64,000 nt of DNA from Linnemannia hyalina (lineage: Eukaryota > Mortierellomycota > Mortierellomycetes > Mortierellales > Mortierellaceae), in the NCBI GenBank assembly GCA_019671135.1, contig JAHRHY010000015.1, forward strand, positions 1,550,001 through 1,614,000. Direction: 5' to 3'. The translations under genes and the position numbers were made by a program. How positions within the stretch are numbered: position 1 is the first letter of the stretch; each line of letters begins with the position of its first letter. Below are positions 10,922 through 22,768 of this stretch, one piece after another. The notes under the pieces were generated by a model. It made no database searches. It saw only the letters and a list, made by a program, of their open reading frames with translations, and had not been told where the DNA came from.

Positions 10922-13900
10922 GGTGCTCTCACTCTATCTGACTCTGACTGTTCCTTCCTTCTTACTCCCTGAAAACTAAAAAATAAAATACACTTTGCAC
11001 ATCAACCACCGCACTAAGAAGTATAAAAATAACATAGTACATTCAATTCCATTCAATGGTCGCTCTACCTCATACTCTATTATGTTTTTTATTTAGCCAA
11101 TGTAAATTGAAAAAGTGATCATCCGTTGACCCTCTGTAAACTCAAAATCAAACAAGCATTTTCCTTCCATCCGTCATTTCATCACTTCTCGCGTTTCAAT
11201 CACATAACACTTTTTAGTCTCCTGAAAATGAAAACGTCCAACCGTCCATCTCTCACCCACCATACATCCAATATGCACTCACTCGTAAATCACACACACT
11301 GTCTTCGCACTTTGTCAAATCGATTTGTATTTGTCAGAGAGTTCGTCAACCGACCCTGTCCCTCATTACAACAATCGAAAGAGTTGCGCAGCTCTTCTTT
11401 TTTTTCTTTTTTTTCTTTTTTTTGGTCCCCATTTCGTGGCTATTGCCTTGCATCGCAATTTGTTGTTTCGATCTTTGCTTGGCTGTCGACAATGATGGTT
11501 TAGCTTCAATTCTCTTATTTCCTTTTTCTACTCACTCCAGCCTCTTGGCAACTTGATAACATTTTGCAGGTTCTCTGCAATTATTCCGTCACCAAAAAAA
11601 AAGAAAAGAAACTCTGTTTCCCCAATCCCCTGTATTCTTAAAGTTGAAAGATGACAAAGCAAAGCAAATGAACAAGAAAAGAAACCATGAAAAATGTATA
11701 GAGAGGAAGAACAGTAACCAAAAAAAAACGGCATGTACGCAAGAACGAAGTCTGTACGCATGAGAATGCATAGCGCAGAAGGAAATTAAGAGATGAAGAA
11801 AGAGATAAAGAAAGGAAAGGAAAGGAAAGGGGCGCAATGGAAGGAGGGAAGGGTGCAAAAGTGGCGAAGTAGGGAAAGGAGGGGCTGAAAGTGTTCTCCG
11901 TAACAAGGGTTCAGAGGGGAAAAAAGTGTGTGTTAGGAATGGATTGTTTTAGAGGGTAGAAACTCACCTTTTTTAGGGTCGTCAATGCAAAAGGAGAGAG
12001 CGGGCTCGGTTTGATTTTCTTGTTTGTTGGTTTGGAGGGCAAATAAAGGTTAATCAGAAGAAAGAGAGCAGTGCAAGGAAGACGAGGAAGCGAAGGAGAA
12101 AGATGACGATGGATAAGAGAGAAAGTGAGAGCGAAGGTGATGGAGGGAGGGGAGGGGAGAGAGAACTTTGTTGTTGAGGAAGGAAGGGTGTTTGTGCGAT
12201 GAAGGTATGGATCAAAAGAAGAATGAACACTTCAAGCGTGTGTGTGTGATTCTTTGTGCTATTTACAATAGACAAGTGGTGTCAATTGGAGACAAGGAAG
12301 AAAAGAAGAAGGAAAAGAAAAGGGGAAATAATGAATTTGATGTGAGGTATTTATTTGTCTCTCTGACCAGGACCATATTGGTACACAAATTTAATGTCAA
12401 TGCAAGGTTGACGACAGAGTGGACAACAATTGAAAAAGAGAAATAATAATAATGTCATGTAGATTGTAAGAGCCAAGGACGATCGAAGACAAAACAGAGG
12501 CAAAAAGAGAAAGGAGAAAGATGAAGGCAAAAAGGAAGCGCAGCGATAGGCTGCTTCTGCCTCCACTCAAGCAAGAATTGCTATCCTTTTCAGGAGTGAC
12601 TCGTCCGGAATATTTCCTGTGTGTTGGCTAGTATGTTATTTCTTTGTTGACAAAAGACAGCTTGTTTGTTTGTTTATGCATGCAAGAAAAACGGAGCCAA
12701 TGCATGTTCCACCGAATTGTCGACTCTGGCTCTGCTGCGGCCTGACAGGAGCAGACCGATTAATAAACCCTAAATTGCCACGTCCAACCATCCATCGATC
12801 GACATGTTTGTTCACACTTTTCACTGCCACTAGTTCGCGAACTGAGCTGATCCCTGTTTTCCTTTTTCTCTCCTTTTTTCTCCTACTCCGTTCGTGCTCT
12901 CCAGGGTGGCAACCACAAGAGCAGTCGAAAAAAGTCGAAATTATGTATGCGTCCCTGAGCGGAGCTCCCTTGCTCCATCCCGCACATGTTATACTTGCAT
13001 TTTTCTTCGTATGCGTCAAACATTTGTCGGGTGGGTCGATGATGGCCACGACCACCAACCAGTTGCTGTCTCCATGGGTGGATTGGGTAGGCGGGGTATT
13101 TACAATCAACAACACAACAAACAACAATGCAAAATGTGAGCTCAACATTCGAGGAAAGAAATCTATTTTTTTCCCTCGGGATTTACCAAGCGCTAAGCAC
13201 ACAGCGTAAACGAATCGATCTCCTTGACCTTTTCTCACCATCTTACACTTGCTCCTATATCCATTTACGCGCACTACACACACACTATATCCTCTCCCTT
13301 CTCTAGAGCTCTCCCCTATTTTTCTCGGTAAACATACAAGTGACAAGAGTATCTGTTCAACAATCAACCACGGAAAACTATAATATTTTTCTTTTCTTGT
13401 GCATTCTTCACGCCGCTTTCATGTGTGGCCGTGTCCAAGTTTATTTTTTGCCACCGTCTTTTCTTTCCCTCACGCCGACAAGGAGGCGTTGCTCGTAAAA
13501 GGTCAGAGTCTTAGAGAGAAGAGCGCCCACACACCCGGGAATCCAATCACACGTACCATCCCTTTCTGCGGTGCGTTTTCTTGGCCCATGGCGTAAAAAG
13601 TTAAAAAAGCACAAAGGGTATTAAAGAGGTGGAGCCTAGCATAGCCATCCGCCGAAAACGCGCAGTTCCAAAACTACAAAGAAGCATCCCGCCGCCGCCG
13701 CCGCTTGTCGCATCCTCAGTTGCCACGTCTCGTTTTCTTCTTGCGTTTGATTTTTGAGTCGTTGTTCGTGTTTTGCCTCCGTACAATACTACTTCGTTTA
13801 CATGTTTTATTATCGTTATTAGACTTTATGTTCGATCGTATTGCTCGAGATTGCTTATCAGCGGGTGTGAAGGAAAAAACGATGCAGAACGAGTTATCCA

Positions 13901-16900
13901 CGTCTCTCTCTCTTCTTTCCTTGCGGCGTGAGGATCCGGTTTACATGGAGAAAAACGCGTTACTCTTTGTCAGCAGCGAAATGCCGCGTTCCAAAGCGAC
14001 AGTAGCAATTGGTCCATTCTTTACTTGCATCTCATCAATGAGTTGTTTTTCTTGTTGCTTTTCTATGCCGTAAGTAATCGAACATAGAGGCAAGGTGAAA
14101 TAGAGCGAGAGGGATAATAACGCGATCTCTAGGCAATTGTATCTTGTTCTTGTCCCGTCTATTATGTGCCCGCGGATATATGATATGTACACAACAGCGC
14201 GAGTAAAACATAGACAAAGTGCTTGAAGAGACCGTCCGTCGGCATGGGTCTAACAGAGCCATTTCCCCCCTCCCCCTCTTTCTCGTCCAATGGTCAAGGG
14301 CTGCTTTTTACATTTCCTGACGTATTAATAGCACTATTTTCCGCTTTGTGCTTCGTCCAACGAGAGGGTCATCAACATCAAGAAGAAGGAAAGGTGGCTG
14401 CAGAACGCATGACACAGCAGTTTAAAAAAAACTGATGAAAGGAATATAAAACGAGGCGTGGGACGATGATGCCGATGTATTTTTGGCCATCCACTAGGAT
14501 TGATCCATCCCGGTCATGACAAACAACTTTACACACTTCGATACAACCCATCCCCTCCCCTCTTTTTTTTCTTTGAAGATGGTATCGGAGAATATTTTTT
14601 TTTTTTGCTAAACTTGTTACATGATGGAGTGGGAGGCAGAGAGAACTGAGGGAGGGACCCTTCTTTTATTTTTGGCTTTTTTGAGTTTCTTGTGTCAAGG
14701 TCAACAAGCCAAGAGTATGGGCGTAGATGTTTGAACAAAGCGAGCAAAATGATGTTACTGCGTGTTTGACACGGTGGTGAACGTGTCGTATTATTTTCTT
14801 TTCGTTTGATGTTGTTGTTGTTTGTTGACACGGATACGGTGCAGAGCTATTTTTGTTTCTTTGTTGTTGTTGTTCGCGTTCAGTCGTTTGTATCGTTGTT
14901 GTTTTTTATTTCGCGTGTGACCTGGACAGATTAAACAGTAAACGCACTCACGCAAACAAAGCGAGAGTCAACAGAGACACAGAAGAGGGATAGAGTGAAA
15001 AGAGAAGGGCGGAGATGAGGGAGAGAGAGTGGGGACCTCCTCGCTCGGTGGGAAATTATGAGTGGTCTGATAGGGTGATGGGAGGCGAGTTATCTGTAAC
15101 ATGGTCCAGGCTGACCTTTTTGTTACTTTGTTTGTTTGTTTGTTTGTTTATGATTTAGCGAACAAGAAGAACAGCAATATCACAAACAAAATAAACAAAA
15201 GGCGATAGACCTATATGGCCAGAGAGAGTATTTGACTTTCCAACTTTCTTTTTCTTGATCGATGTGATAGAGAGTTGTTTAGTTCTGCGGCTCAGGACGA
15301 TATATCTTGTTTCTTGTTTTATGCTGCTGCTGCTGCTTATTTTAACTTCAGGAAAGTAAAAGGGCACGTGTAGGTTCACTTCTCAAACAACCTTCTTTTT
15401 GTCACTCACATTCAATCATAGTACTTTCTTCTCTATCCATCTATCTTTTACAGTTTTTACAGTTTTCATCAGCATTCACAGTAAAGAAGACAGTGCATTC
15501 TGTGCTGCAGGTTTTTTTTGGCAACGTATTTTTCCCTTTACTTCTATCTTGATTCCACAACAAACAACAATAGCCATCCACTCAGGCTCTGGGGTGAAGG
15601 AGAGACAACGACCAAGTGAAAGGGAAAAATGGGGGGAAAGAGATGTAATCAAGTAAGTAGCATTCCGTTTCGTACATCAAACAAGATATAAAAAAAAAGG
15701 CAAAAAAGGGGGAGAATGCCTCCGAGTTGAGTCCCGCGCGTATCACTCACTCAGGGTCAAAGTCAGGGTCAGGAACAGAACCTGAGAGTCCCCTCTCGTC
15801 ATACAGGACCCACTTTTCTCAGTATCGAATCTGACACCAGTCAACACATGGAGATGAATAGGTGGAGTTCGAATGTGAAAAGAAAAGTGGTCCATTTCTT
15901 AATGAGGCAGTGCAAAAAAAATCTTTTCTTCTTGACGGGGTTTGATCTCATTTTCACTCCTAAAGAGGTAGAAATTGACACAAGGGACAGGACAGAAAGA
16001 AAAAGAAGAACGGGCGGCCCCAGGGGTCCCATTGTTGTACGTGTGTTTATTTTACGTTCACGACTTCAACACCTACGCTGCTCTTTCCTATCTCTCTCCA
16101 TCTAATTACCTATAATTCTTTTCTTATTTTTCGACTCTTGCTTTTCAACCAAACCCCTATCATGGTGCTCATCTTCTCTAGACATGTCCACCCTTCATTA
16201 TTTTTTGTCTGCTCGGAAACGCCAGGGACGTGGAGTGTGAGAAAAAATTATTTACGGCGAGAGATATATTGGTCTCGCGAACATGAACCCTCTTGCACAG
16301 GACGAACAGTATCGAGTTGGAAAATATAATACCTAAGGTGACCACTCTGATTCCGCTCGCTTCTGACGGATGTGGGCTAGGATAACCAGTGTTTGCGATG
16401 GGATGAAAGGTTGGGTCTGGTAATGCCCACTCCTCCTTTCGATTGAATGCATCCAGAGCAAAACGACAATGCAAGCGTAGAAGCGCTCCGTTGTGTCCTC
16501 CCCACCTCCTTCTCCTTGCAATTGATTGGTACCGCGATTGTTTTATCGATCGGTTCATGAAAAGCAAAAAGAGAAGAAAAAGTGCTCACCTGGCTGTAAC
16601 GGTAGAGGACACGCGGACGAAAAGAGAAAAAGACGAGGCGAAGAAGGCGTAGATGCTTACTGTTTTTGAACGTGGACCCTCGAAAAAAGAAAGGGCGAAA
16701 ACGTGAGAGCGAGAAAAAAGGTGTAGAAAGTGTAAAAATGAAGCATTTTCATCTGGGTCACCAACGATCCAACACGAAGAAGAATAGCCAAATTACAAGC
16801 CGAGGGAGGAAAAATAACCACTAGGATTAAGTTCATCATTCTCTTTGTCATTTTTTGCAGTGTTCACGTTCTGTCCGTACCTTTTTTTTCTTTATATTAG

Positions 16901-18980
16901 TCCTCATAGTCGCTTATGGGACTAGTTGACGCGATGATGGTGTTTGAATGTATCTTTTTGTTTATCTCCTATTGTTGTCCATTCTCTCTGTCTGTTTTCT
17001 CTTTTGTACGGGGTTTGATTTTCATCTTTCGGGTAGGGATCATAAGAAAGGATAAAAAAAAGACACCTGGGGAAAGAGATCCAGAGGAACAAAGGGGCAA
17101 AGAAAAAAAAGAGCGCGTTGTCTCAGTGCGTAAATCGCCTTTTAGTTCCTTTATGGTCTCCTAAAAAAAAACAGCTATGTCCAGCAGCAGTATCAGTAGG
17201 CTCTATATCCATAGACCCCCTCACTGCTTCGTTATTTCGTCCTTCACAGACAAATCCATGAAATGAAACCACTTGCAGAGGTGTGCGGATGTTTGTTTAC
17301 CTAATAATCTAAGCCTGTTGGGTGAGTGGGTGTGGGAAATGAGAGAACTATATCGACTTGATATATTTCCTTGGTCGGAGAGATGGGTCCCACCGTACCA
17401 AACTCCCTCTTTCTTTTTTTCTTCTACTTTTTGGAATTACCGATCCTATCAAAGGACAACGAAGAGAGATAGCGAAAGAGAAGAAATGAGCGTGACAGAA
17501 TAGTTGAGGTATATTACCATTGGCGTTGGCATGAAGTAATGAGCGGAAACGAAAATGAGAAAGATAATGAAGGATGCAAATAATATCGAACAAAGCATAA
17601 ATGAACGACCATTGGAGAGCATTACATCGGCAAGAAAAACAAAGGTCAAAGCTGTCGACTCAATCCTGATCAAAAAGGATACCCAAACCAACAGCTCACT
17701 TTGTTTTTCTCTCTCTTCTCCTTTCTCTCCTCTCAGTCTAGTCCACTCAGTCTTCGGTTCCGTCCATCCAACAATAACAACAGCATTCTCGTTTTGATCC
17801 ATAATACTTGATTGAATGGCCAGTATTTGGTTTTATTCTAGAATAGTGATTGAATGCATCTTAGCCTGGCACTGCCACATAAACCTTGTTTTTTAAGTTT
17901 TCCTTCTTCCTCCCCTTCCCAATCTCTCTTTTCAACCGCAACCAACCTTCTCAATTGGAAACGAATCATGCCCACTGACCAAGCATAGTAGACTAAAGAG
18001 AATGTCAACGAGTCGAACGACAGGCATAATACCAAAAGTCGGATCGTTGCCATTTCCGTCCAAGCGAGAAAAAACCAGGGATTACTGCTTTGCTTTGTCG
18101 CCTCTTGTGTTTCGTCTCTTGCATCCAATGCTTAATGCCGAGGATTACACAAGAGCCGACAGTTGGCATTGTTGTTTCGTTGTTTCTCCTTCCATTGGGA
18201 GCAGAAACAAGGTCCAACAATATCGCGCGGAGGGAGCAAAAAGGAGAGGAGTGTTCTGGGCATTGGCGGGGTCGGTTTTTCTCACAGAGGGTTTCGTTAT
18301 TTTTTGTTTCTCGTTTGGGTAACGTGCCTACACCCTCATCCTGTGAACTTTTCCCCTGCGGTAAAAAACGAAATGAAGCACCGCAGCACAGTGAGTTCGT
18401 TGGACTAAAGTAAATACAGGAACTACAAGCGATCGACAGATGATCCTGTTTGTGAATGACCGTGAGTAACCAATTCCGTCTCTCACTCACTGTCAGCAAT
18501 CCTGGAGGGAAAGGACTTTCTGGGATGCTTAAGGAGAACTTACAAGATGGCAAGGAGACAAGAGAGTGAGAGAGAATTAATGGAGGGATATGGGCGTCAA
18601 CCAGGATTGAATGAGAAATGGTCAAATTGGTCAAACGAGCTCAACAACGACAGCTAAAAGTAAACAAGCCAAGAGATGGCTAATACAAAAAAAAAGAACG
18701 AGAGCAACTGAATAGCAAAATAAAACAAGTATTTGAACCCTGCGCGTGAGCTCTTCTTTGCACAGTCGAATATATTTCCGGTGGTGTCTTTTCTTCTTTG
18801 GCGTGAATCTCTGCTTCTCTCTTGGTCTTTTCGTTAGGAAAAGAATACTCGCCTTTTGGACCAACAACAATTATTTGTTTGTTTATTTGTTTTATTTTGT
18901 GTTGGTTGCTGTTGCTACTGCTCTTTCCCCTTTTTGCCTTCTGTTCCCACACCTGCGGCATACATTGTAAGCGACATATC

Positions 18981-19027
18981 GTGTGTGTGCGTGCGTGTGC
19001 GTGTGTGCGTGTGTGTGTTCGTGTGTG
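18981..19027 (+). repeat. GT/GC-alternating repeat
   Basis: About 47 bp of alternating purine-pyrimidine sequence (GTGTGC/GTGCGT units). It is the longest such tract in the window and is potentially Z-DNA forming. It lies in the gene desert. Confidence 0.8.
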
Positions 19028-20216
19028 GTCATCGACCTTGTCAAAAAGTCTATCCAGTCATTCCATTCTTCTCGTTGCTATGACCAAACACAAAACCTTT
19101 GTTGGTTGGTTGGTTAGTGGTCTAGGTTGACACATGGCTAAACAGAGGCGAAGGAGATAATAAACGTTGACAGACCTACCACCCATCCATTAACTCCAGC
19201 CTTAAAAAAGCCCACGGAAGTATCAAGGAGCCTGTTTTTGCTGCTGTTTTTAGATACTTCTCGTAGTTGCCACCCTATTTTAATTAGGCGCATACAGTAG
19301 CGAATGTATATCTCGTTTGGTCGGGATCATAGGGATCCGATTTGGCTTTACCCTTAACCCATTCTCGCTTTGTTGCCTAAGAATACTCCACGACTTCTCC
19401 TCTTCATTACTCTTACTAACTCATTCTCTGTCATATCGATCATTGCCCATGTCCTTTATCGATTGAACTCCCTCTCCACCTTCCCCCCTGCTCTTTAGCT
19501 GTGACACACACACATCCTCCCACTTGCGCTGCTCATGCACGATGAAGGGATCTATTTTGAATGAACCATCCATCTATCTACACGGAGGGGGAAAAAGCGG
19601 CGTCTTTCTTCATTTTAACTCGGACATGATTTTGTGCCCAACCATATGACAAAAATAAACATAGACTCTCCAATTTGTTCTCCTGCATGTGCTCGATGTA
19701 ACATACAAGAAAGAGGACCTTTCCTCTATTGTCTGATCTGCACAGGACAACAATCCAAGGAAGGAGAAGGAGGAAGGAGGGAAATAAAATGAGAAAAAAG
19801 GAATCGAACCTACCGGATCTTGATCCATTTTTTACATCTTTTTCTGTATTTCTGTCAGCAAATAAAAGGGCTAATAAATAATAAACGGAACGATTTGCCG
19901 AGTTCGCTGGCGACAGCAGCAACAAAAAAAATACCCGCGCAGCGGTTTAAGATGGAGGCAAAAGGTAATAGTTCAACCGTTTTGAGCGGACTCCTCGGCA
20001 ACGAGCGATCCGTTCGTTCGCACATCAGCGTATGTACCTTTTTTTCCATGGGTACAAACATTCGGCCGGTGGAGCAAGAGACCAACGCGGAGTTCACTTA
20101 AGTCTACTACACAGGCTATGCGATTGCACTCAGTCCTTAAACAGTCACATGATTTCGCCGTGAAATAACAATAACGGCATCTGCGTTCCACCCATCCTTT
20201 CCCTCATCCTTCCACC

Positions 20217-21487
20217 ATGGAGCCCATTCCCTCTAATACTACCCAGGTCACTGCCTCAGAAGTTCGCCCTGATGATCCTATTATAAACGACAAGCTTGCT
20301 CGTGGTCAAATAGAGCAACTGGCGATCAATGCCCTGAATGAATTTGTAAGTGATATTGTGCAATTGCCATCACTTGCGATTGTGGTTTATTTGCAGCATG
20401 CTAACCAACCTACCTTTGACTTGTAGGGCCAGGGTATCGCCAAAACGGAGTTTGCTAAGAAGGATGGAGAGGAGGACCAGAACGACATCAAGAAGGATGG
20501 AGAAGGAGAGGAGGAGGGCCTCAAGAAGGAGTATATTAAAACTGACAATGGCGTGGAGGTTAGTAGCATCTTTCACCCTCATGTCTTTGTTGACTGACGA
20601 CCTTCCGCAAGACCTGGAGCGATCAGACGGCTCTTTTGAAGTATCTCGACAAGAACTACTTTGGCAGGTCGATGTTTAAGGCACACGAGTGGCAGGTCAA
20701 GGAGACACAAGAGAGCTGGATGCTCTGCTACCGTCAAGACGTATCCTATGCTTCTATCGACACGAACAACTACATAGAGTCCTGGCACAATACTCTCAAG
20801 CGTCATTTCTTCCGAGACAAGCAGCAGCGGCGCCCGGATACAGTCATCTATGTCCTTGCTATCTTGGCAGTCCCGCACTTCCAACAAAAGTGCATACGGA
20901 GCATCGTCAACGTTGGTCGAATGAACCCCGCCCAATCAGAGGAGCTTAAGAAAACGGCAATTGCAGTCGACCATATCAAGACCAGGGAATCAAAGGGATA
21001 TGTAGGCGCATATATTACGCAGACCTCTGACGATACCCTTTACGTAGAGTCCTTTACCAACCCTACCGTTGGCTACGACATCAAGATCGACTTCTCCAAG
21101 ACACCCACTGGCCACATCACTAGATGCACCTGTGAGTATTTCCAAAACCACAGAAGCTGCTGCAAGCACATTGCTCTAGTACAGGTAGAGATACCTTCCA
21201 TCAGTCTCTTTCGCGCTGATTTCTGGGAACACCAAGCGAATTTCCACCCTGGAATGCTAAAGCCAGACATGCAGGGTTACCCAGCCTATGACGCTCCGGA
21301 GGTGAATCAAATTAGCTTTGCCATTCAGCGCCTTGGGATCCTGGAGGAACTGTGGGACAAGAAAGTAGAATATCCTCAGCAGATACTAGTTCAAACGAAA
21401 CTGCAAGAGGCATTGGATTTGTTTGAAGCGTCGTTTCCTCGATTCCCAGGTCAAGCACTCAATAACAAGCGGCCGCGACAGCAATAA
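20217..21487 (+). CDS. truncated MULE-transposase-like protein with SWIM zinc finger, 378 aa
   Basis: Exons 20217-20345, 20427-20558 and 20612-21487, with introns of 81 and 53 bp (GTAAGT..TAG and GTTAGT..AAG). Exon 3 (residues 88-378) matches the C-terminal end of Mutator-like transposases. It has a segment with DTNNYIESWHNTLK, whose Glu143 corresponds to the last acidic residue of the DDE core. A SWIM finger (C-x-C-x9-C-x-H at Cys259, Cys261, Cys271, His273) follows. The two earlier acidic catalytic residues and the N-terminal zinc-binding region are absent. They are replaced by a 43-residue leader and a Lys/Glu-rich 44-residue segment. Transposition activity is therefore unlikely. It could be a decayed copy or an exapted DNA/protein-binding module. 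The ATG sits in a strong context (CACCATGG). I could not find terminal inverted repeats by eye. Confidence 0.75.
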
Positions 21488-21527
21488 ATATATGTTTTAT
21501 ATCACTCATATCATTTGCTTTACTCTC

Positions 21528-21560
<33 letters not shown>

Positions 21561-22768
21561 TTCTATTCTCTTCACTTATTACACATATAAAGCGAGTGTT
21601 ATCAAATAGATGAAGGATAACTATGACTAACTTAGAATACAGAATCAAATCCTTTAAGCGCACTCACCTACTTTTTCACTATTTAATGCTTCTCAAAACA
21701 TTCATTCTTCTTTTCAATGACTCTATACTAATTCCTCGAACCTTAGCTACCATTCAGATAGAAAGTCAAGCGAAATAAACCGACTAAGAGAGTAGAATTA
21801 GGGGTTTGTCCACTTCTATGAATTTTTTAAAGGCCTTAGAGGTTTACTTTCGCCATTTTCTCGGTCATTTCTCAACCAATCTCTTTATAAAAAGTACCAG
21901 CTAGTTCTAGAGATCGAATACTAAAAATCCATATTAATAGGCAAGAGTTACAAATGACTTTTTCAGGCCGAAAAAAAGAAAGTATGAAAAACGACAACAT
22001 TGATTTTTAATTGTTGTCAAAGCACCTTTTCACGCGTCTCTACCTCATCTTTTCGTGATTTCGAGTACCAAGAACATTTTTTTCTTTTAAAAACTACATG
22101 GTCTAATTCGCAAGAGGCGTGTTAACAATAAACTATTAGTAGGCATTGACGATAAACGTCTTCCTACGGTACTTTCATAAAGGCATGGTACCCAGAGTGA
22201 TAGATCAACCCCCCTACCGACTTATACATTTCCGTCTATGTAGTCGCTAAATGTGATTGGCTCAAAGAGGAAACAGTGACATATCTAACCTTTAGGTCAC
22301 ATGCCGGAAGATTGAATTGATTTAATCGTATGGCCTGTGTAGTAGAATTAAGGACACTCACCAACGCGTTCATTACACGTGATGTATTCGACTTCGCAAC
22401 ATTTGCATTGAAACTGCCTCCCATAGACGTCACTCAGGCGGGAGGGAACCCTCCTGAGCTGCAGCTTCGCGCGTTTTTGCAGACGAAGGGGAACTGTTTT
22501 TTTTTCTTCGAGCGCGTCCGAAGCGGTAGAGACACTAATATTATTTTGTATTGTGCAGGAAACCTTTTCCTTTTCTCCTTCGACTGCATCGCATCCAACT
22601 CAACCCTCCCATCAACACTACATTCTCTTCCTTCACTTCCTCCCCTTACCCTGCAGTGCATACTTATACTCTCCCTCCTCCTCAACTGCACAACGCAAAC
22701 GGAGACGACAAACAACAAACAAGCACCACGGACCATCACCACCACAAACAACAACAGCCTCACCTCGC
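21488..22768. other. AT-rich intergenic region downstream of the MULE-like gene
   Basis: Low-GC sequence starting with a (CT)n/(TTTC)n microsatellite at 21523-21563. It probably holds decayed transposon flank, and no open frame looks coding. The last 220 bp (about 22551-22768) are C/T- and CA-rich and probably form the leader of the FHA gene. Confidence 0.5.
21523..21563 (+). repeat. (CT)n-(TTTC)n microsatellite
   Basis: Twelve or so CT dinucleotides run into TTTC units directly downstream of the MULE-like stop codon. Confidence 0.85.

Larger units (their letters stand above)
9761..20216. other. gene desert with no supportable coding gene
   Basis: About 10.5 kb of AT-rich, low-complexity DNA. 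The longest open frames (for example 12636-13367 on - and its overlapping antisense frame) have no domain, no codon or composition signature and no splice-consistent extension. Microsatellites and homopolymers are present: (GT)n at 10645-10669, A21 at 10901-10921 and GT/GC at 18981-19027. I found no convincing tRNA boxes. It could hold regulatory DNA, long untranslated exons or non-coding RNA, but none can be demonstrated by eye. Confidence 0.5.

Noticed and set aside
12636..13367. 243-codon minus-strand open frame, with a 196-codon frame on the opposite strand
   Set aside because: No domain, irregular composition, no splice-supported extension, and mutually overlapping antisense frames. Most likely chance openness in the gene desert.
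18005..18634. 209-codon minus-strand open frame
   Set aside because: Cys/Ser/Arg-rich without recognisable folds, with overlapping frames on the other strand. No evidence of coding.
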